Part shown: positions 16,734 to 26,664 of the stretch, one piece after another
Numbering within the stretch: the first letter of the stretch is position 1
Layout of the letters: each line of letters starts with the position of its first letter
Source of the DNA: Acidobacteriaceae bacterium
GTDB taxonomy: Bacteria; Acidobacteriota; Terriglobia; Terriglobales; Acidobacteriaceae
DNA length: 61,305 bases
Reading direction: 5' to 3'
Assembly (NCBI GenBank): GCA_003138975.1
Contig: PLHQ01000023.1
Location: forward strand, 1-61,305
Position numbers and translations under genes: made by a program
The notes under the pieces: generated by a model
What the model was told of the DNA's origin: nothing
Seen by the model: only the letters and a program-made list of their open reading frames with translations
Database searches by the model: none

Positions 16734-17951
16734 ATGACTCCAGCGACAACAGCCCACGAAATCACCGCTGCCAAGCGCCTTGATAATGTTCGCTATGCCA
16801 TTCGCGATCTAGCTTGCGTGGCGGATGAAGTCATTCAGCTGGGACACAAAGTTCTGCCGCTGAATGTTGGCGATCCTCTTAACTTTGACTTCCAGACTCC
16901 CGCGCACATTATCGAAGCTGTCTATAAGGCAATGCGCGATGGGAAGAATGGCTACGCGCCGTCTCCGGGAATTCCAGAAGCGATTGAAGCGATTCGCGGT
17001 GAGGCGGCACGCAAGGGCATCACGACGGTGCGCGATGTCTTCGTCACTTCGGGCGTGAGTGAAACTGTCGATCTGTGCATTTCCGCGCTGGTGAATCCTG
17101 GCGAGGATATTCTTACGCCGAGTCCGGACTATCCGCTGTACTCGGCGGTGCTGTGCAAGTTGGGTATCGCGCTTAACGCTTACGACCTCAACGAAGACGA
17201 TGCATGGCAGCCGGAACTGGCTGACGTCGAACGCAAGCTCACGCCGCGGACGCGCGGTATTGTGCTGATCAATCCCAACAATCCGACAGGCTCGTTGTGC
17301 TCGCGGCAGATGCTGGAGCAGGTTGCCGAGATCGCGCGGCGAAACAATCTGGTTGTCTTCTCGGACGAGATCTACGACAAACTCATTCTCGATGGAACTC
17401 CGCATATTGCATTCGCTTCGGTTGCGCCGGATGTGCCTTGCATCACTTTCGGCGGGATGTCGAAGAACTATCTGGTTCCGGGATGGCGCATTGGCTGGGG
17501 GATTGTTTCCGGCGACGCTGCGGCGGTGAAACCTTATACAGAAGGCATTCACCGGTTGCTGCGGGCGCGGTTGTGCGCCAATCATCCGGAGCAATATGCC
17601 ATCAAGCCGGCGCTTGAAGGTCCGCAGGATCATTTGGTCGAAGTGCAGCGCAAGCTGCGCTCGCGCCGCGATCTTACGCAGAAGTGGTGCGAAGCGACGC
17701 CGCGCGTGAGTTGCGTTGCGCCTCGCGGTGCGTTCTACGCTTTCCCGCGCATCGATATTCCCGAGAGCGACGAAGTCTTCGTCAAGCAACTCATTCGGCA
17801 GAAGTACGTGATGGTCGTGCATGGTTCCGGCTTTGGTCAGAAGGCTGGGACGCAGCATTTTCGCATCGTGTTCTTGCCGGATGAAAAGACGCTGAGTGAG
17901 GCTTACGCTTCTATCGGCGAGCTTATTCAGGAACGCTACGGAAAATCCTAA
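16734..17951 (+). CDS. PLP-dependent aminotransferase class I/II
   Basis: A 405-residue fold-type I aminotransferase. It has YAPSPGIPEAIEAI, the PLP-contacting NPNNPTGS, the SDEIYDKL aspartate and the Schiff-base lysine in GGMSKNYLVPGWRIGW, in the order typical of the alanine or aspartate aminotransferase group (AlaA-like). The C-terminal RIVFLPDEKTL provides the carboxylate-binding Arg. ATG 16734 is used, with a GAGG site, over an in-frame ATG at 16692. It probably makes alanine, or another amino acid, from pyruvate and glutamate in the cytoplasm. Expressed alone or with the TonB-like gene 110 bases upstream. Confidence 0.9.
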   Translation: MTPATTAHEITAAKRLDNVRYAIRDLACVADEVIQLGHKVLPLNVGDPLNFDFQTPAHIIEAVYKAMRDGKNGYAPSPGIPEAIEAIRGEAARKGITTVRDVFVTSGVSETVDLCISALVNPGEDILTPSPDYPLYSAVLCKLGIALNAYDLNEDDAWQPELADVERKLTPRTRGIVLINPNNPTGSLCSRQMLEQVAEIARRNNLVVFSDEIYDKLILDGTPHIAFASVAPDVPCITFGGMSKNYLVPGWRIGWGIVSGDAAAVKPYTEGIHRLLRARLCANHPEQYAIKPALEGPQDHLVEVQRKLRSRRDLTQKWCEATPRVSCVAPRGAFYAFPRIDIPESDEVFVKQLIRQKYVMVVHGSGFGQKAGTQHFRIVFLPDEKTLSEAYASIGELIQERYGKS

Positions 17952-18104
17952 TTAGCACCCGCATTAGCCCGTCCGATCCCTACCCGCGTTAAACGACATT
18001 CGCGGGCCTTCACTAATTGCTCGCCATTCCTGCACGAAAACGTGTAGGATGCTCGCGTTCCTTCCATCTACACTCGGGCCCCTTACTAAAACTAGAAACT
18101 TGAG

Positions 18105-18127
18105 CTCGCAAGCCAAGCGACTGCGAG
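18105..18127 (+). promoter_or_regulatory. Weak stem-loop in the leader of a secreted-protein gene
   Basis: CTCGCA (18105-18110) and TGCGAG (18122-18127) can pair around an 11-base loop, 60 bases upstream of the next start. I see no recognised riboswitch in the 235-base gap 17952-18186. Confidence 0.2.
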
Positions 18128-18186
18128 GGGTTCTTGTGCGGTTTGAAGTGTGGGAAACCTAAACAATCGATAGAAAAGAGGACACA

Positions 18187-18951
18187 ATGAAACGCAATCA
18201 GCTGCTGTCAGCTGTTGGGATCATGTTGTTCGTAGCATGTTCGCTGGCCGCGCAGGATAAGCCCGGCACCTTGGCCAGCATCGAGTTCCAGAAAGTGAAG
18301 AATACAAACGTGCCGCAGTACGAGGCAGGACGAAAGCAGAAGGCGGCGTGGCACAAGCAGCAAAACGACCCGCTGCCATTGCTGGTATGGGAGACAATCA
18401 GCGGCGACAATACGGGAACCTTCCTGGTCGGCCACTTTAACCAGCATTGGGCGGATTACGACAAGCCGGCCGTTACCGATGAGGCGGACCTGGCGGAGTT
18501 CCAGAAGGTTGTGGGGACTTACGTGGACTCGCTCACCACTCGCTACTATGAGTACCTGCCCAAGATTAGCAACGAAAGCGGAGACACGGGGCCGGCCAAG
18601 TTCTCAGAGATCATCACCTTTCAAGTGCGCCCGGGGAAAGAGTCGGATTTTCGCTCGGGCATCGAACGGATTCACGAGGGCACAATAAAAACCAAGTGGG
18701 CCGTGAATTATGGATGGTACCGGTTGGTAAACGGCGGAACGGCAGGAACTTTTGTCCTATCCTTTGCTCACAAGAACTGGGCGGACTTTGAGGACAAGCC
18801 CGACGTGAAGCCCTACCGCGACATGCTCAAAGAAGCGTTTGGACAGGCCGAGGCGGATTCCATTGTCGATCGGCTCGACCGGTCGATCGAGAAGGAGACA
18901 AGCGACATCATCCAGTTTCGTCCTGATTTAAGTTACCTCCCAGCCAAATAG
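18187..18951 (+). CDS. Secreted protein with two tandem repeats of one domain
   Basis: A 254-residue protein with a signal peptide (NQLLSAVGIMLFVACSLAAQ). The rest is an internal duplication. In the first half VWETISGDNTGTFLVGHFNQ is followed by HWADYDKP, and in the second WYRLVNGGTAGTFVLSFAHK is followed by NWADFEDKP, at the same relative positions and each followed by a helical region. The size of each half (about 110 residues) and the pattern suggest ferredoxin-like dimeric alpha+beta barrel (ABM/NIPSNAP-like) folds, but I cannot confirm this. GAGGACACA precedes the ATG. No known function; the gene ends just before a strong two-way terminator. Confidence 0.75.
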   Translation: MKRNQLLSAVGIMLFVACSLAAQDKPGTLASIEFQKVKNTNVPQYEAGRKQKAAWHKQQNDPLPLLVWETISGDNTGTFLVGHFNQHWADYDKPAVTDEADLAEFQKVVGTYVDSLTTRYYEYLPKISNESGDTGPAKFSEIITFQVRPGKESDFRSGIERIHEGTIKTKWAVNYGWYRLVNGGTAGTFVLSFAHKNWADFEDKPDVKPYRDMLKEAFGQAEADSIVDRLDRSIEKETSDIIQFRPDLSYLPAK

Positions 18952-18998
18952 CGGTTCAACGATGATCCATGTTAGTTCGCAAGCAGTGAGGTATAGCC

Positions 18999-19029
18999 GG
19001 GTGCCCCCTTCAAAACCCTAAGGGCACCC
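18999..19029. terminator. Bidirectional terminator hairpin
   Basis: GGGTGCCC (18999-19006) and GGGCACCC (19022-19029) form a perfect 8-bp stem between convergent genes ending at 18951 and 19044. An AA before the right arm can also pair with the TT at 19009-19010. Confidence 0.65.
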
Positions 19030-19043
19030 GCACGCGGCTGCGT

Positions 19044-19271
19044 CTAGATGCCGTAGTTGACGGCGCGAAGGGCGTCTTTGTAGGCTTCGCGGGCTTCGGT
19101 GGCTTTCGTGTGTGCGTCGTGTTCCAGGAAGTGGGCTGCATCCCATTTCTCCATGGCGATCATGGAATGGTCGGGAGTGGCTAACGCTTCCTCGGCGCGA
19201 ATGGTAGCAACCCATTCGTCTGTGGCCTGCTTGTAGGCGAGACGCAATTGGTCAAGGTTGGCTGGGGGCAT
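19044..19271 (-). CDS. Small helical hypothetical protein
   Basis: A 75-residue protein rich in Ala, Glu and Lys (LDQLRLAYKQATDEWVATIR, then EAREAYKDALRAVNYG), predicted to be almost entirely helical with coiled-coil character. No signal peptide or cysteine. The start ATG 19271 (MPPANLDQ) is chosen because the helical region begins there; the open frame continues upstream into sequence that looks non-coding. Lone minus-strand gene ending at a two-way terminator. Function unknown. Confidence 0.6.
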   Translation of the reverse strand: MPPANLDQLRLAYKQATDEWVATIRAEEALATPDHSMIAMEKWDAAHFLEHDAHTKATEAREAYKDALRAVNYGI

Positions 19272-19445
19272 AGGCTTGCAAGAGTAATGCCGGGCTGTAT
19301 CGCGGTCAATTGGATGGGGCAAATTTAACGGAAAATTAACAGAGAGGCGGCGGGCGAAGAGTGGATGTCCTTCAGGGTTAATGTCCGCATTCATTCCCGG
19401 TGCTTTTGCGTGGCGTTGCTCTTCCAAGCGCCGTGGCTGACACAC

Positions 19446-19483
19446 AGTCAAAGGCAAAGGCAGCGGACAGGAGCGTCCGCTCC
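19446..19483. repeat. Dispersed hairpin repeat after the kinase gene
   Basis: Contains GCGGAC (19463-19468) pairing with GTCCGC (19475-19480). A second copy with an internal insertion lies at 22532-22581. Both are just downstream, on the minus strand, of a stop codon (12 and 7 bases). Confidence 0.65.
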
Positions 19484-19494
19484 ACACGAGCGAA

Positions 19495-22461
19495 CTATTT
19501 CAGCTTGGCGTACTCGGGTTTGGCTTGCTTGAGGATGGGGATGTCGGGGTCGGCGTTCTTCCAGAGGGCGAGGAAATCCTGGTAGGCGGTTTCGGCTTTG
19601 GCGGGATCGCCGAAGAGGGCATAGGCGCGGGCCAGGCCGAGGTGCGCGAGTGCGGCGATGGGTTCGTTCTGCACGACGCCGGGATGGTCGACAATTTTCT
19701 GGAACTCGGCTGCGGCGGCGCTGCTTTGGTGAGCCGCCACATAACCTTCGCCACGCAGATACGCGGGGTAGAGAGAGAACGTCAAAGCCTGCGCGGGAGA
19801 ACCGAGTTCATAAGGAAGAGCCGGGGCGAGCGCTTCGATGGCTTTGGCGGACTTGCCGGCTTGAAGAGCAATGGCGGCGCGGATCATGGCGAGATATTCG
19901 AACTGCACAATGGTGTCTTGCGAGAAGCGCTTGGCCAGATCGTCGGCGAGGCGCGTGGTTTGGGAGGCGTCGCCGGCGAGGCCGAGGGCGATGGCTGATA
20001 TCGCCTCAACATCTCTGCCGGTGGAGAGAGCGAGCGCATCTTGTGCTTGCTGCCTGGCTGGACCTATGTTGCCGACCAACGCTTCGCGCACCGCGGATTC
20101 GGCTTCATAGGCTGCCGCTGTCTCTTTTTCATCGGCGTGCTGGGCGGAGACGGAGGCGCGCCGCGTCAACTCGCGAGCTTTGGAAAATTGTCCGGCATAG
20201 GCGGCCGTGTCGGACTGGTTGTAGAAGAGAAAATCTTCGAATCCTGACTTGCCTATTACGGCGGCGGCTTCACGCTCCATTCCTGCCGCATCGTGTTGCA
20301 GGAAATCAATGCTGTAAAGGCTGAGGTGGATGAGAGGACTATCCAGATTGTGGGCTTGCGCCTCGAGCGCTGTTGCCCTGGCTTCATCCAGGCGATCAAC
20401 CACCAGATAGCTGTTGACGAGGTTGGCGTATCCGTTTCCGCTTGCGGGATTGAGTTTCAGCGACTGCTGGGCGGCGGCGAGGCTTTTATCGTAATCGCCG
20501 AGCGTGCCGTAGATGACGCCCAAACTACCGGGAGGAATGTCGTCGCGGGGGTAGGTCTGAGCCCAGAGTTCGCAGGTCTTGCGGGCGGACTCGAGATCTC
20601 CGGCGACGTAATTCTCATAGTGCGAAGCGATGTAGAACTTTTCGCGCTCGCTCACACGCTGCCGACGTTCGTAGGCCTGGCGGGCATTCTCGGCGGAGCG
20701 GGCGGTCTCGCCGAGGTTGCCATAGCTGGATCCAAGGCGTGCATACGCCATGGCAAAATTGGGATCGAGACTGACGGCGCGCTGGAATAACGGGATGGCG
20801 GCAGCGTAATCGTTCTTCACTATTTGTGCCTGGTAACCGAGGCTGTAGGCCTGCAACGCCTCGAGCGATGGCGTGGTGACGTTCTCGGGGGGCGCGTCGT
20901 ACTTTTGCACTGAGGTCAGGGATTCACCCAGCCTCTCGCGCATTTTTGTCGCCACGTCGGCGAGCGCTTTCAGAACCTGCTCCTTGCGGCTGGCTGTGGC
21001 CTGCTCATTTGCGAGTAAGTCGCCGTTGCGACAGTTCACAGCCTTTAGTCCCACAACATACTCGAGGCCCAGGGTGGAAATAGAGCCCTCGATGGTGGCG
21101 GCGCTGGCGGTGCGCTGGCAGACTTCGCGCGCCAATTCGTGAGTAAGCCGCGCGTCCTTGGGCTGCGACATCAGGGTGAGCGTTTGCGCGATGCGCTCGT
21201 CGGAGAGCAGGTTGAGGAACGGCGACTGCTCCAGTTGCGACGACAAGCCCTGGCGTAGCGTGCTCTCGAAGATCGGATCTCCGGTGGTGTTGGTGAACTC
21301 GGCGAGGACGATGCTGTCTTTTTCCGTGAGGCGCGGGGTGGAACGTACGCGAACGAAGAAGAAGCCTGCGATGGCTGCGACTACTACGACCACGGCGGCG
21401 GCAAGCGGCCACGGGCTTCTCCTCTTCGGTTTCGGTGTCACGGGAACAGCGACGCCGACGCTCCTGGATGACGCTGACGGAGTAACGGCAGGAGCGGAGG
21501 CAGAGCGAGCACGCGGCGTATTCGTTGACTTGCCTGAAGATTCGTCCGGGGCCGCGATCGATCCCGAACCACTCTGTACGCCGCGGCGTGATTCGGACTC
21601 TCGCTTCAGCCGTTTCAGGTCGGCGCGAATTTCCGACGCGCTTTGGTAGCGCAGGTCGCGATCTTTCTCCAACGCTTTGTTGATGATCTCTTCCAGCCGG
21701 GGCGGAAGGTCGGGGTTCAGGCGGATTGCGGGAGGCGGATCGTATTCCAGAATCGCATTGAAGATCACGGCAGAAGTATCGCCACGGAAGGGCAAGGCGC
21801 CCGTCGTCATTTCGTAGAGGACTGCGCCGAAAGAAAACAAATCGGTGCGCGCGTCGAGCTCTTTCCCCCGCGCCTGCTCCGGCGACATATAGGCGATTGT
21901 GCCCAGAGCCGCTCCGGGGCTGGTGAGGTGCTCGTTCATTGTCTGCGACTGCGTGTGATCGGCTGCGAAGTGGCTGGAAGAACTGGCGAGGGGAATGACC
22001 TTCGCCAAACCAAAGTCAAGAATCTTGGCATGACCGCGCTTGGTTAAGAAGATGTTTGCCGGCTTGATGTCGCGGTGGATGATGCCCTGGGAGTGAGCGG
22101 CGTCGAGTGCGTCGGTGATTTCGATGCCCAGCGACAGTACGGTTTCAGTGTCTAATGGCCGGCCTGCGATGCGGTGCTTCAAGGTCAGTCCGTCCAGATA
22201 CTCCATGACCATGAACGACAGGCCCTGGTCCTGGCCAATCTCGTAAATCACGCAGATATTGGGATGGCTCAGAGCAGAGGCAGCCTGCGCTTCGCGTTGG
22301 AAACGGGCCAGGGCGTGCTGGTCCCGGGCCAATTCGTCGGGCAGGAACTTCATGGCGACGAAGCGATGCAGAGTGGTGTCTTCGGCCTTGTAGACCACAC
22401 CCATGCCGCCACCACCGAGCTTCTCAACGATGCGGTAGTGGGAGATGAGCTGGCCGATCAT
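19495..22461 (-). CDS. Transmembrane Ser/Thr protein kinase with TPR domain
   Basis: A 988-residue signalling protein. Residues 9-275 are a Hanks-type kinase: Gly loop [15 protein letters not shown], catalytic [10 protein letters not shown] and DFG in LDFGLAK. A Pro/Ser/Ala-rich linker and a basic stretch lead to one membrane helix at about residues 350-373 ([18 protein letters not shown]). The outer part has an adenylate-cyclase-associated or TolB-like region followed by TPR repeats (for example [20 protein letters not shown] and [20 protein letters not shown]), a layout very common in Acidobacteriota. It probably senses an envelope signal and phosphorylates cytoplasmic proteins. The next upstream gene on this strand (M3 peptidase) ends 126 bases away, with a hairpin repeat between. 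Confidence 0.93.
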   Translation of the reverse strand: MIGQLISHYRIVEKLGGGGMGVVYKAEDTTLHRFVAMKFLPDELARDQHALARFQREAQAASALSHPNICVIYEIGQDQGLSFMVMEYLDGLTLKHRIAGRPLDTETVLSLGIEITDALDAAHSQGIIHRDIKPANIFLTKRGHAKILDFGLAKVIPLASSSSHFAADHTQSQTMNEHLTSPGAALGTIAYMSPEQARGKELDARTDLFSFGAVLYEMTTGALPFRGDTSAVIFNAILEYDPPPAIRLNPDLPPRLEEIINKALEKDRDLRYQSASEIRADLKRLKRESESRRGVQSGSGSIAAPDESSGKSTNTPRARSASAPAVTPSASSRSVGVAVPVTPKPKRRSPWPLAAAVVVVVAAIAGFFFVRVRSTPRLTEKDSIVLAEFTNTTGDPIFESTLRQGLSSQLEQSPFLNLLSDERIAQTLTLMSQPKDARLTHELAREVCQRTASAATIEGSISTLGLEYVVGLKAVNCRNGDLLANEQATASRKEQVLKALADVATKMRERLGESLTSVQKYDAPPENVTTPSLEALQAYSLGYQAQIVKNDYAAAIPLFQRAVSLDPNFAMAYARLGSSYGNLGETARSAENARQAYERRQRVSEREKFYIASHYENYVAGDLESARKTCELWAQTYPRDDIPPGSLGVIYGTLGDYDKSLAAAQQSLKLNPASGNGYANLVNSYLVVDRLDEARATALEAQAHNLDSPLIHLSLYSIDFLQHDAAGMEREAAAVIGKSGFEDFLFYNQSDTAAYAGQFSKARELTRRASVSAQHADEKETAAAYEAESAVREALVGNIGPARQQAQDALALSTGRDVEAISAIALGLAGDASQTTRLADDLAKRFSQDTIVQFEYLAMIRAAIALQAGKSAKAIEALAPALPYELGSPAQALTFSLYPAYLRGEGYVAAHQSSAAAAEFQKIVDHPGVVQNEPIAALAHLGLARAYALFGDPAKAETAYQDFLALWKNADPDIPILKQAKPEYAKLK

Positions 22462-22531
22462 GGGGGAAGATTAGCCCTGTGGCGCGATGATAGGAGGGCC
22501 ATTGTGGCAAGTCAATCCAACTGCTGACTCC

Positions 22532-22581
22532 AGTCAAAAGCAAAGGCAGAGTCAAAAACAGCGGACAAGAGTGTCCGCTCC
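22532..22581. repeat. Second copy of the dispersed hairpin repeat
   Basis: Shares AGTCAAA, GCAAAGGCAG and a GCGGAC/GTCCGC hairpin (22561-22566 and 22573-22578) with the copy at 19446-19483, plus a 12-base insertion. It lies seven bases past the stop of the M3 peptidase gene. Confidence 0.65.
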
Positions 22582-22587
22582 CCCCGT

Positions 22588-24648
22588 TCATTTTCCGGCT
22601 GACTTTGGACCTGCAACGGATGCGTCGAATTCTTCGGCCATCCAGTGTTGGAGGGCGGTGATGTTTTGGGAGCGGCCGAGGAAGTTTTTCACTAAATCAT
22701 TAGCTGACATGGAGCCGCCGGGTTCGAGGACTACGCGGCGGTAGCGCATGGGGGCGTCGCCGGCGAGCAAGTTGTTATGGTCGAATTGCAGAAAGAAATC
22801 TTCGGCGATGACTTTATCCCAGAGATAAGTGTAATAGGCGGAGGAGTAACCGCCGAGGTGGCCGAAGGAAGCCCAGAGATGGGTCTCGGGCAGAGGAGTA
22901 AAGAGGGTGTAGCGACGGGCGTCGTCGAGGGTGACGGCGTCGAGATTCACGTCCTCGGGCTTGGTTTTGTAGATGTCGTAGGAGAGGGCGCTGAAGGAGT
23001 TCTGGCGGCCGACCCAGCCGCCGCGTCCGAAGGCGGAGGCGCGATTCATGCGGGCGACGAGGTCGGCAGGAATGGGCTCGCCGGTTTTGTAGTGGCGGGC
23101 AAACTTGGCGAGGACCTGCGGGCTGCGAATCCATTCTTCCAGCATTTGGGAGGGAGCTTCGACGAAATCGGATTCCATGCTGATGCCGCTGATGCCGGCC
23201 CATTGTTGCTGGCCGCCGAGGATGTGGTGCATGAGGTGACCGAATTCGTGGAAGAAAGTTTGTACGTCGCCGTAATCCATGAGGCCGGGATCGGTGGAGG
23301 TGGGTACGGGGAAATTGCAGACGAGGATGGCCTCGGGCAGTTGCTTGCCGCGGATGCCGTCGAGTACCGGAGCCATTTCGGCGTGGCTAAACTTGCCAGG
23401 GCGCGGATGCATGTCGAGATAGAAACGGCCGATGGGCTTGCCGCTGTCGATGACGATCCAGGTTTCGACGGCGGGATCCCAGGCGGGGACGTTTTGTTCC
23501 TGCTGAAAGCTGACGTGGAACAGGTCGGCGGCAGTATCGAGGATGCCTTGCTTCACTTCCATGAAAGGGAAATAGGGGCGGACGGATTGAGAATCGAAAT
23601 CGTACTTGGCGCGGCGAACTAATTCGGAAAGATAACCGCGTTCGTAGTCCCAGATTTCGTTGGCGCCGGGGTCGGTCTTCTGTTTTTCGGCGAGCAGCAT
23701 TTCAAATTCGCGTTGGGACAAGGCGCGGGAAGCGTCGTTCACTTGCTGGATGAAGTCGGCGATATTGTGGCCTTTGGCGATCATCTTATCGGCGGCATTG
23801 CAGTCGGCCCAGGAGGAATAGCCGAGCAGTGTGGCGATCTCGTAGCGGGTTTTCATGAGGCTGGTGAGGACTTCCTGATTCTTGGGGTAGGCGCGGGTGC
23901 CGAAGGCGAGAGCCATGCGTCGGCGCAGGGAATCGCTCTTGGCGAAGGTGGAGACGGGAAACGCATCGGGGTAGTCGGTGGTGATGTGAACTTTGCCATC
24001 GGCGCCTGGCTTATGGCGGTCGATGTAATCCTGGGGCAGGCCGTCGAGTTCGGAGGGATCGGCCTCGATCGTTTTTTGGCCGTCCGAAATATTGCGATCG
24101 AACATGGACTGCTCTTCGGTGGCCTGGTCGTTTAATTTCTTGAGGCGGGCGCGGGTGGCATCGTCTTTATCGACGCCCGCGAGACGGAATTCGAGGAGTT
24201 GGCGTGTCACGTAGTAACGAGTGGCGGCGTCAGCTTTGGAAAGATCGAGCGCGGCGAGAGCGTTGTAAACATCGTGATTGAGCGCGATAGCGGTCTGGGC
24301 GGCGCTGGCTTTAGTGAGCATGGCTGTGGCGTGATCGCGGAAAGTGGCGTCGGGATGGACCTGCTCCATCAGCATCGCGAAGTAGGCGGCGGAATTGATC
24401 TGGTGAAAAGCTTCGTCGAGCGGGACGAGAGTGTTCTCAATCGTGCGCGGGCCCTTGGCGCCGAGCAGAGTGTCGACGGAGCGCTGGGCGGCGGCGAGGC
24501 GGTCGGTCTCGATCTTCTCGAAGGCGGCGACGTCTGGGTTTTCAGCCCAGATGGTGGGCTGGGAGACAGAAACTTTTTGCGCGGAAAGGACGGCAGAGAG
24601 AACGAGTGGAAAACAGAAGAAGATGGCTAGGCGTGCAGCGCACATCAT
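22588..24648 (-). CDS. Secreted M3-family zinc oligopeptidase
   Basis: A 686-residue thimet-oligopeptidase-like metallopeptidase. A signal peptide is present (LAIFFCFPLVLSAVLSAQ), so it acts in the envelope or outside. The zinc site HEFGHLMHHILGG lies near residue 470, followed about 25 residues later by the Glu ligand region SDFVEAPSQMLEEW. The long helical N-terminal half is typical of the family, which cuts short peptides of up to about 20 residues. It may recycle peptides as nutrients together with other secreted hydrolases in the window. Confidence 0.92.
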   Translation of the reverse strand: MMCAARLAIFFCFPLVLSAVLSAQKVSVSQPTIWAENPDVAAFEKIETDRLAAAQRSVDTLLGAKGPRTIENTLVPLDEAFHQINSAAYFAMLMEQVHPDATFRDHATAMLTKASAAQTAIALNHDVYNALAALDLSKADAATRYYVTRQLLEFRLAGVDKDDATRARLKKLNDQATEEQSMFDRNISDGQKTIEADPSELDGLPQDYIDRHKPGADGKVHITTDYPDAFPVSTFAKSDSLRRRMALAFGTRAYPKNQEVLTSLMKTRYEIATLLGYSSWADCNAADKMIAKGHNIADFIQQVNDASRALSQREFEMLLAEKQKTDPGANEIWDYERGYLSELVRRAKYDFDSQSVRPYFPFMEVKQGILDTAADLFHVSFQQEQNVPAWDPAVETWIVIDSGKPIGRFYLDMHPRPGKFSHAEMAPVLDGIRGKQLPEAILVCNFPVPTSTDPGLMDYGDVQTFFHEFGHLMHHILGGQQQWAGISGISMESDFVEAPSQMLEEWIRSPQVLAKFARHYKTGEPIPADLVARMNRASAFGRGGWVGRQNSFSALSYDIYKTKPEDVNLDAVTLDDARRYTLFTPLPETHLWASFGHLGGYSSAYYTYLWDKVIAEDFFLQFDHNNLLAGDAPMRYRRVVLEPGGSMSANDLVKNFLGRSQNITALQHWMAEEFDASVAGPKSAGK

Positions 24649-24814
24649 GAAAGAACCTCGTCGAGGAAGTTTTCTGAACGGCGGAACGATTTGGTCGTGA
24701 CTTTAGAACCGATTTGAAGTGCGGATAATTGTTGATGACCGCGTCTGACGATGTCAAGGGCGGCCCGCGAAAAACTGCAGTTCAACAAGACTGAGACGAA
24801 CTGTTTTGTCGGTT

Positions 24815-26419
24815 CTAGCGCCAGCGTTTGAGTTGGGGCCAGAGTTGGGCGAGGGTGCCGAACTTCGCGCCACGGCAGATGAAGACGCCGATTTGTTTCT
24901 CGAGCGCGTAGGAATTGTCGCCGGATGTGCCGACGTATTCGACGTGATCGAAAAGCTGTTCCAGTTGTTCCCGGTTGTCGCCGAGAACGATCAGGCAGTT
25001 GCCGGAGTAGCCGCGCGGTCCCCAGAGAAACCAGGTTTGATGCCCACTGAGGGCTGGCGGCAGGCCGTAGCGGCGGCCGAGGAAATCGATGGCGCCAGCC
25101 TGGCCGTAGTCCTGGGCGAAGATGCCACAGTTGGCGCGGTCTTGGGCGGGGATGCGGTTCCAGGCTAGCGCGGTTTCGTCGACAATTTCTTCCCAACCGA
25201 ATTGATCGGCGTACCACTGCGGCAGTACCGCGCGGGCGTGGCTGTGTTCCATGACTGGAAGCTTGAAGGGGAGGCTTTTCGCGTAGGCGAGAAAGTTGTC
25301 CGGAGAAAGAACCGGGACGACGATGGGGACGAGCCGGACGCCGCCGGCAAGGAGCAGGATTATGATGGTCGCTTTGAGCCATCTGCGACGTGGGTGAGCG
25401 TTTTCTGTGCCTGAAGATTGCCGGCCGTGGATAGCGGATTCGATGATGACCGCGCCTGCGGCCAGCAGCATTGGATAAATCGGAGCGAGATAGTAATTCT
25501 TGCCGTGAAGAATAAAAAAGGTGGTGAAACAGACCAGGTAGCACCAGCCGAGCGCGCGGTAGGGCTTGAGGCGTGCAGAGAAGAGCAGCGCAAAGAGTCC
25601 ACTGAGCCAGATGGGCGCGGTGAAGGGGTGAACTAGCAGGGTCTGCTGAAAGAAGAATTGCGGCAGAGGGAGAATGACGTCGCGGCCTTCGGCGCGGATG
25701 TTATGCATGAGTTCGACGAAGGGCCAGTGATAGTGGACGTTCCACAGCAGGTTGGGCAGGAAGATTAAGAACGCTCCGAGGCCGCCGATCCAGATCCATG
25801 GGTTCAGGAAGACGCGGCGTTGAGCAGTTAGCAGAAGGCCGACAACCATGCCGAATCCGAAAACGGCGATGGAATATTTTTCCTGCAAGCCGATGCCTGC
25901 GATCACGCCAAACCACAGCCAATAGCGGGGATTGTTGCGCTTAATAGCGAGGATAGCGAAATACGCGCAGCCCATCCAGAGATTTGGTTCGAGGCAGTTG
26001 GTACCCAGCAGGCTTCCGTTGGAAAGATACTGCGGCGCGATAAGGATAGTGATGGCGCTGAGGAGCAGTGCGAAGCGGCGTCCGCCGAACTCGCGGGCGA
26101 GGACGGCGGTTTGCAGCACCAAAAGAGAAGAAGCCAGTGCGGGTATGAAACGAATGCTGCGGAGAGAATCTCCGAGTACGGTGCGGCAGATGTGGATGAG
26201 GAACGGGATGAGCGGAGGTTGGTCGACATATCCCCAGGCGAGGTGATCGCCGCAGGCCATGTAATCGAACTCGTCGCGAAAGTAGCCGTAGCGGTTGTTG
26301 AAGTAGATGTGGAAGAGTAACTTCGCGAGGGCGATTGCCCAGATGATCGCCATGCCGCTGGCGAAGAATGATTGGTGATCGCGACCGGGGAAAGAAACCG
26401 TTGGCGTAGGGCTGGCCAT
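24815..26419 (-). CDS. GT39/PMT-type membrane glycosyltransferase
   Basis: A 534-residue integral membrane protein with about ten to twelve hydrophobic helices. The first outer loop holds FRDEFDYMACGDHLAWGY, with the acidic pair and VDQPPLIP motif found in ArnT-like and dolichyl-phosphate-mannose transferases. Such enzymes move a sugar from a polyprenyl-phosphate donor to lipid or protein on the outer side of the membrane. The C-terminal soluble domain (about residues 400-530) is also typical. The acceptor is unknown. It is a single minus-strand gene divergent from the FecR gene. Confidence 0.8.
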   Translation of the reverse strand: MASPTPTVSFPGRDHQSFFASGMAIIWAIALAKLLFHIYFNNRYGYFRDEFDYMACGDHLAWGYVDQPPLIPFLIHICRTVLGDSLRSIRFIPALASSLLVLQTAVLAREFGGRRFALLLSAITILIAPQYLSNGSLLGTNCLEPNLWMGCAYFAILAIKRNNPRYWLWFGVIAGIGLQEKYSIAVFGFGMVVGLLLTAQRRVFLNPWIWIGGLGAFLIFLPNLLWNVHYHWPFVELMHNIRAEGRDVILPLPQFFFQQTLLVHPFTAPIWLSGLFALLFSARLKPYRALGWCYLVCFTTFFILHGKNYYLAPIYPMLLAAGAVIIESAIHGRQSSGTENAHPRRRWLKATIIILLLAGGVRLVPIVVPVLSPDNFLAYAKSLPFKLPVMEHSHARAVLPQWYADQFGWEEIVDETALAWNRIPAQDRANCGIFAQDYGQAGAIDFLGRRYGLPPALSGHQTWFLWGPRGYSGNCLIVLGDNREQLEQLFDHVEYVGTSGDNSYALEKQIGVFICRGAKFGTLAQLWPQLKRWR

Positions 26420-26562
26420 GAGTGGAAAAGGATAGCGGAAGACTGAGGATCTGTCATTGCACGCCTAGAGGTAGGGTTTAGACCTTAGCCACAGGGGACA
26501 CGGGTCACACAGAGGAAGATACGGGACGGTTGACAGTCCGGACGGACACGACACAACACGAA

Positions 26563-26627
26563 GGTAACGTTCCCCATTGATTACCTATTCTTACCGCTAA
26601 TGGGCTTGTGGTAACGTTTGAATTACC
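26563..26627. promoter_or_regulatory. Two direct copies of a GGTAA/TTACC palindromic site
   Basis: GGTAACGTT occurs at 26563 and 26610. Each copy is followed by TTACC (26581-26585 and 26623-26627), giving GGTAA-N8-TTACC at the second site and a looser spacing at the first. An extra TTACC lies at 26591. The cluster is 40-100 bases upstream of the FecR gene and is a plausible operator or activator site. The rest of the 245-base gap shows no gene. Confidence 0.4.
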
Positions 26628-26664
26628 GCATATTCAAAAGGCTTGAATAAGGTTTTTAGTCCAC

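Noticed and set aside
24649-24814. Possible gene between the M3 peptidase and the glycosyltransferase
   Set aside because: Only a CCTCGTCGAGG palindrome near 24657 is seen; no open frame with protein-like content fits.
26440-26535. CACAGGGGA-type 9-base repeat near the glycosyltransferase start
   Set aside because: Units of about 9 bases are visible but too irregular and too few to call; it does not share the heptamer period.
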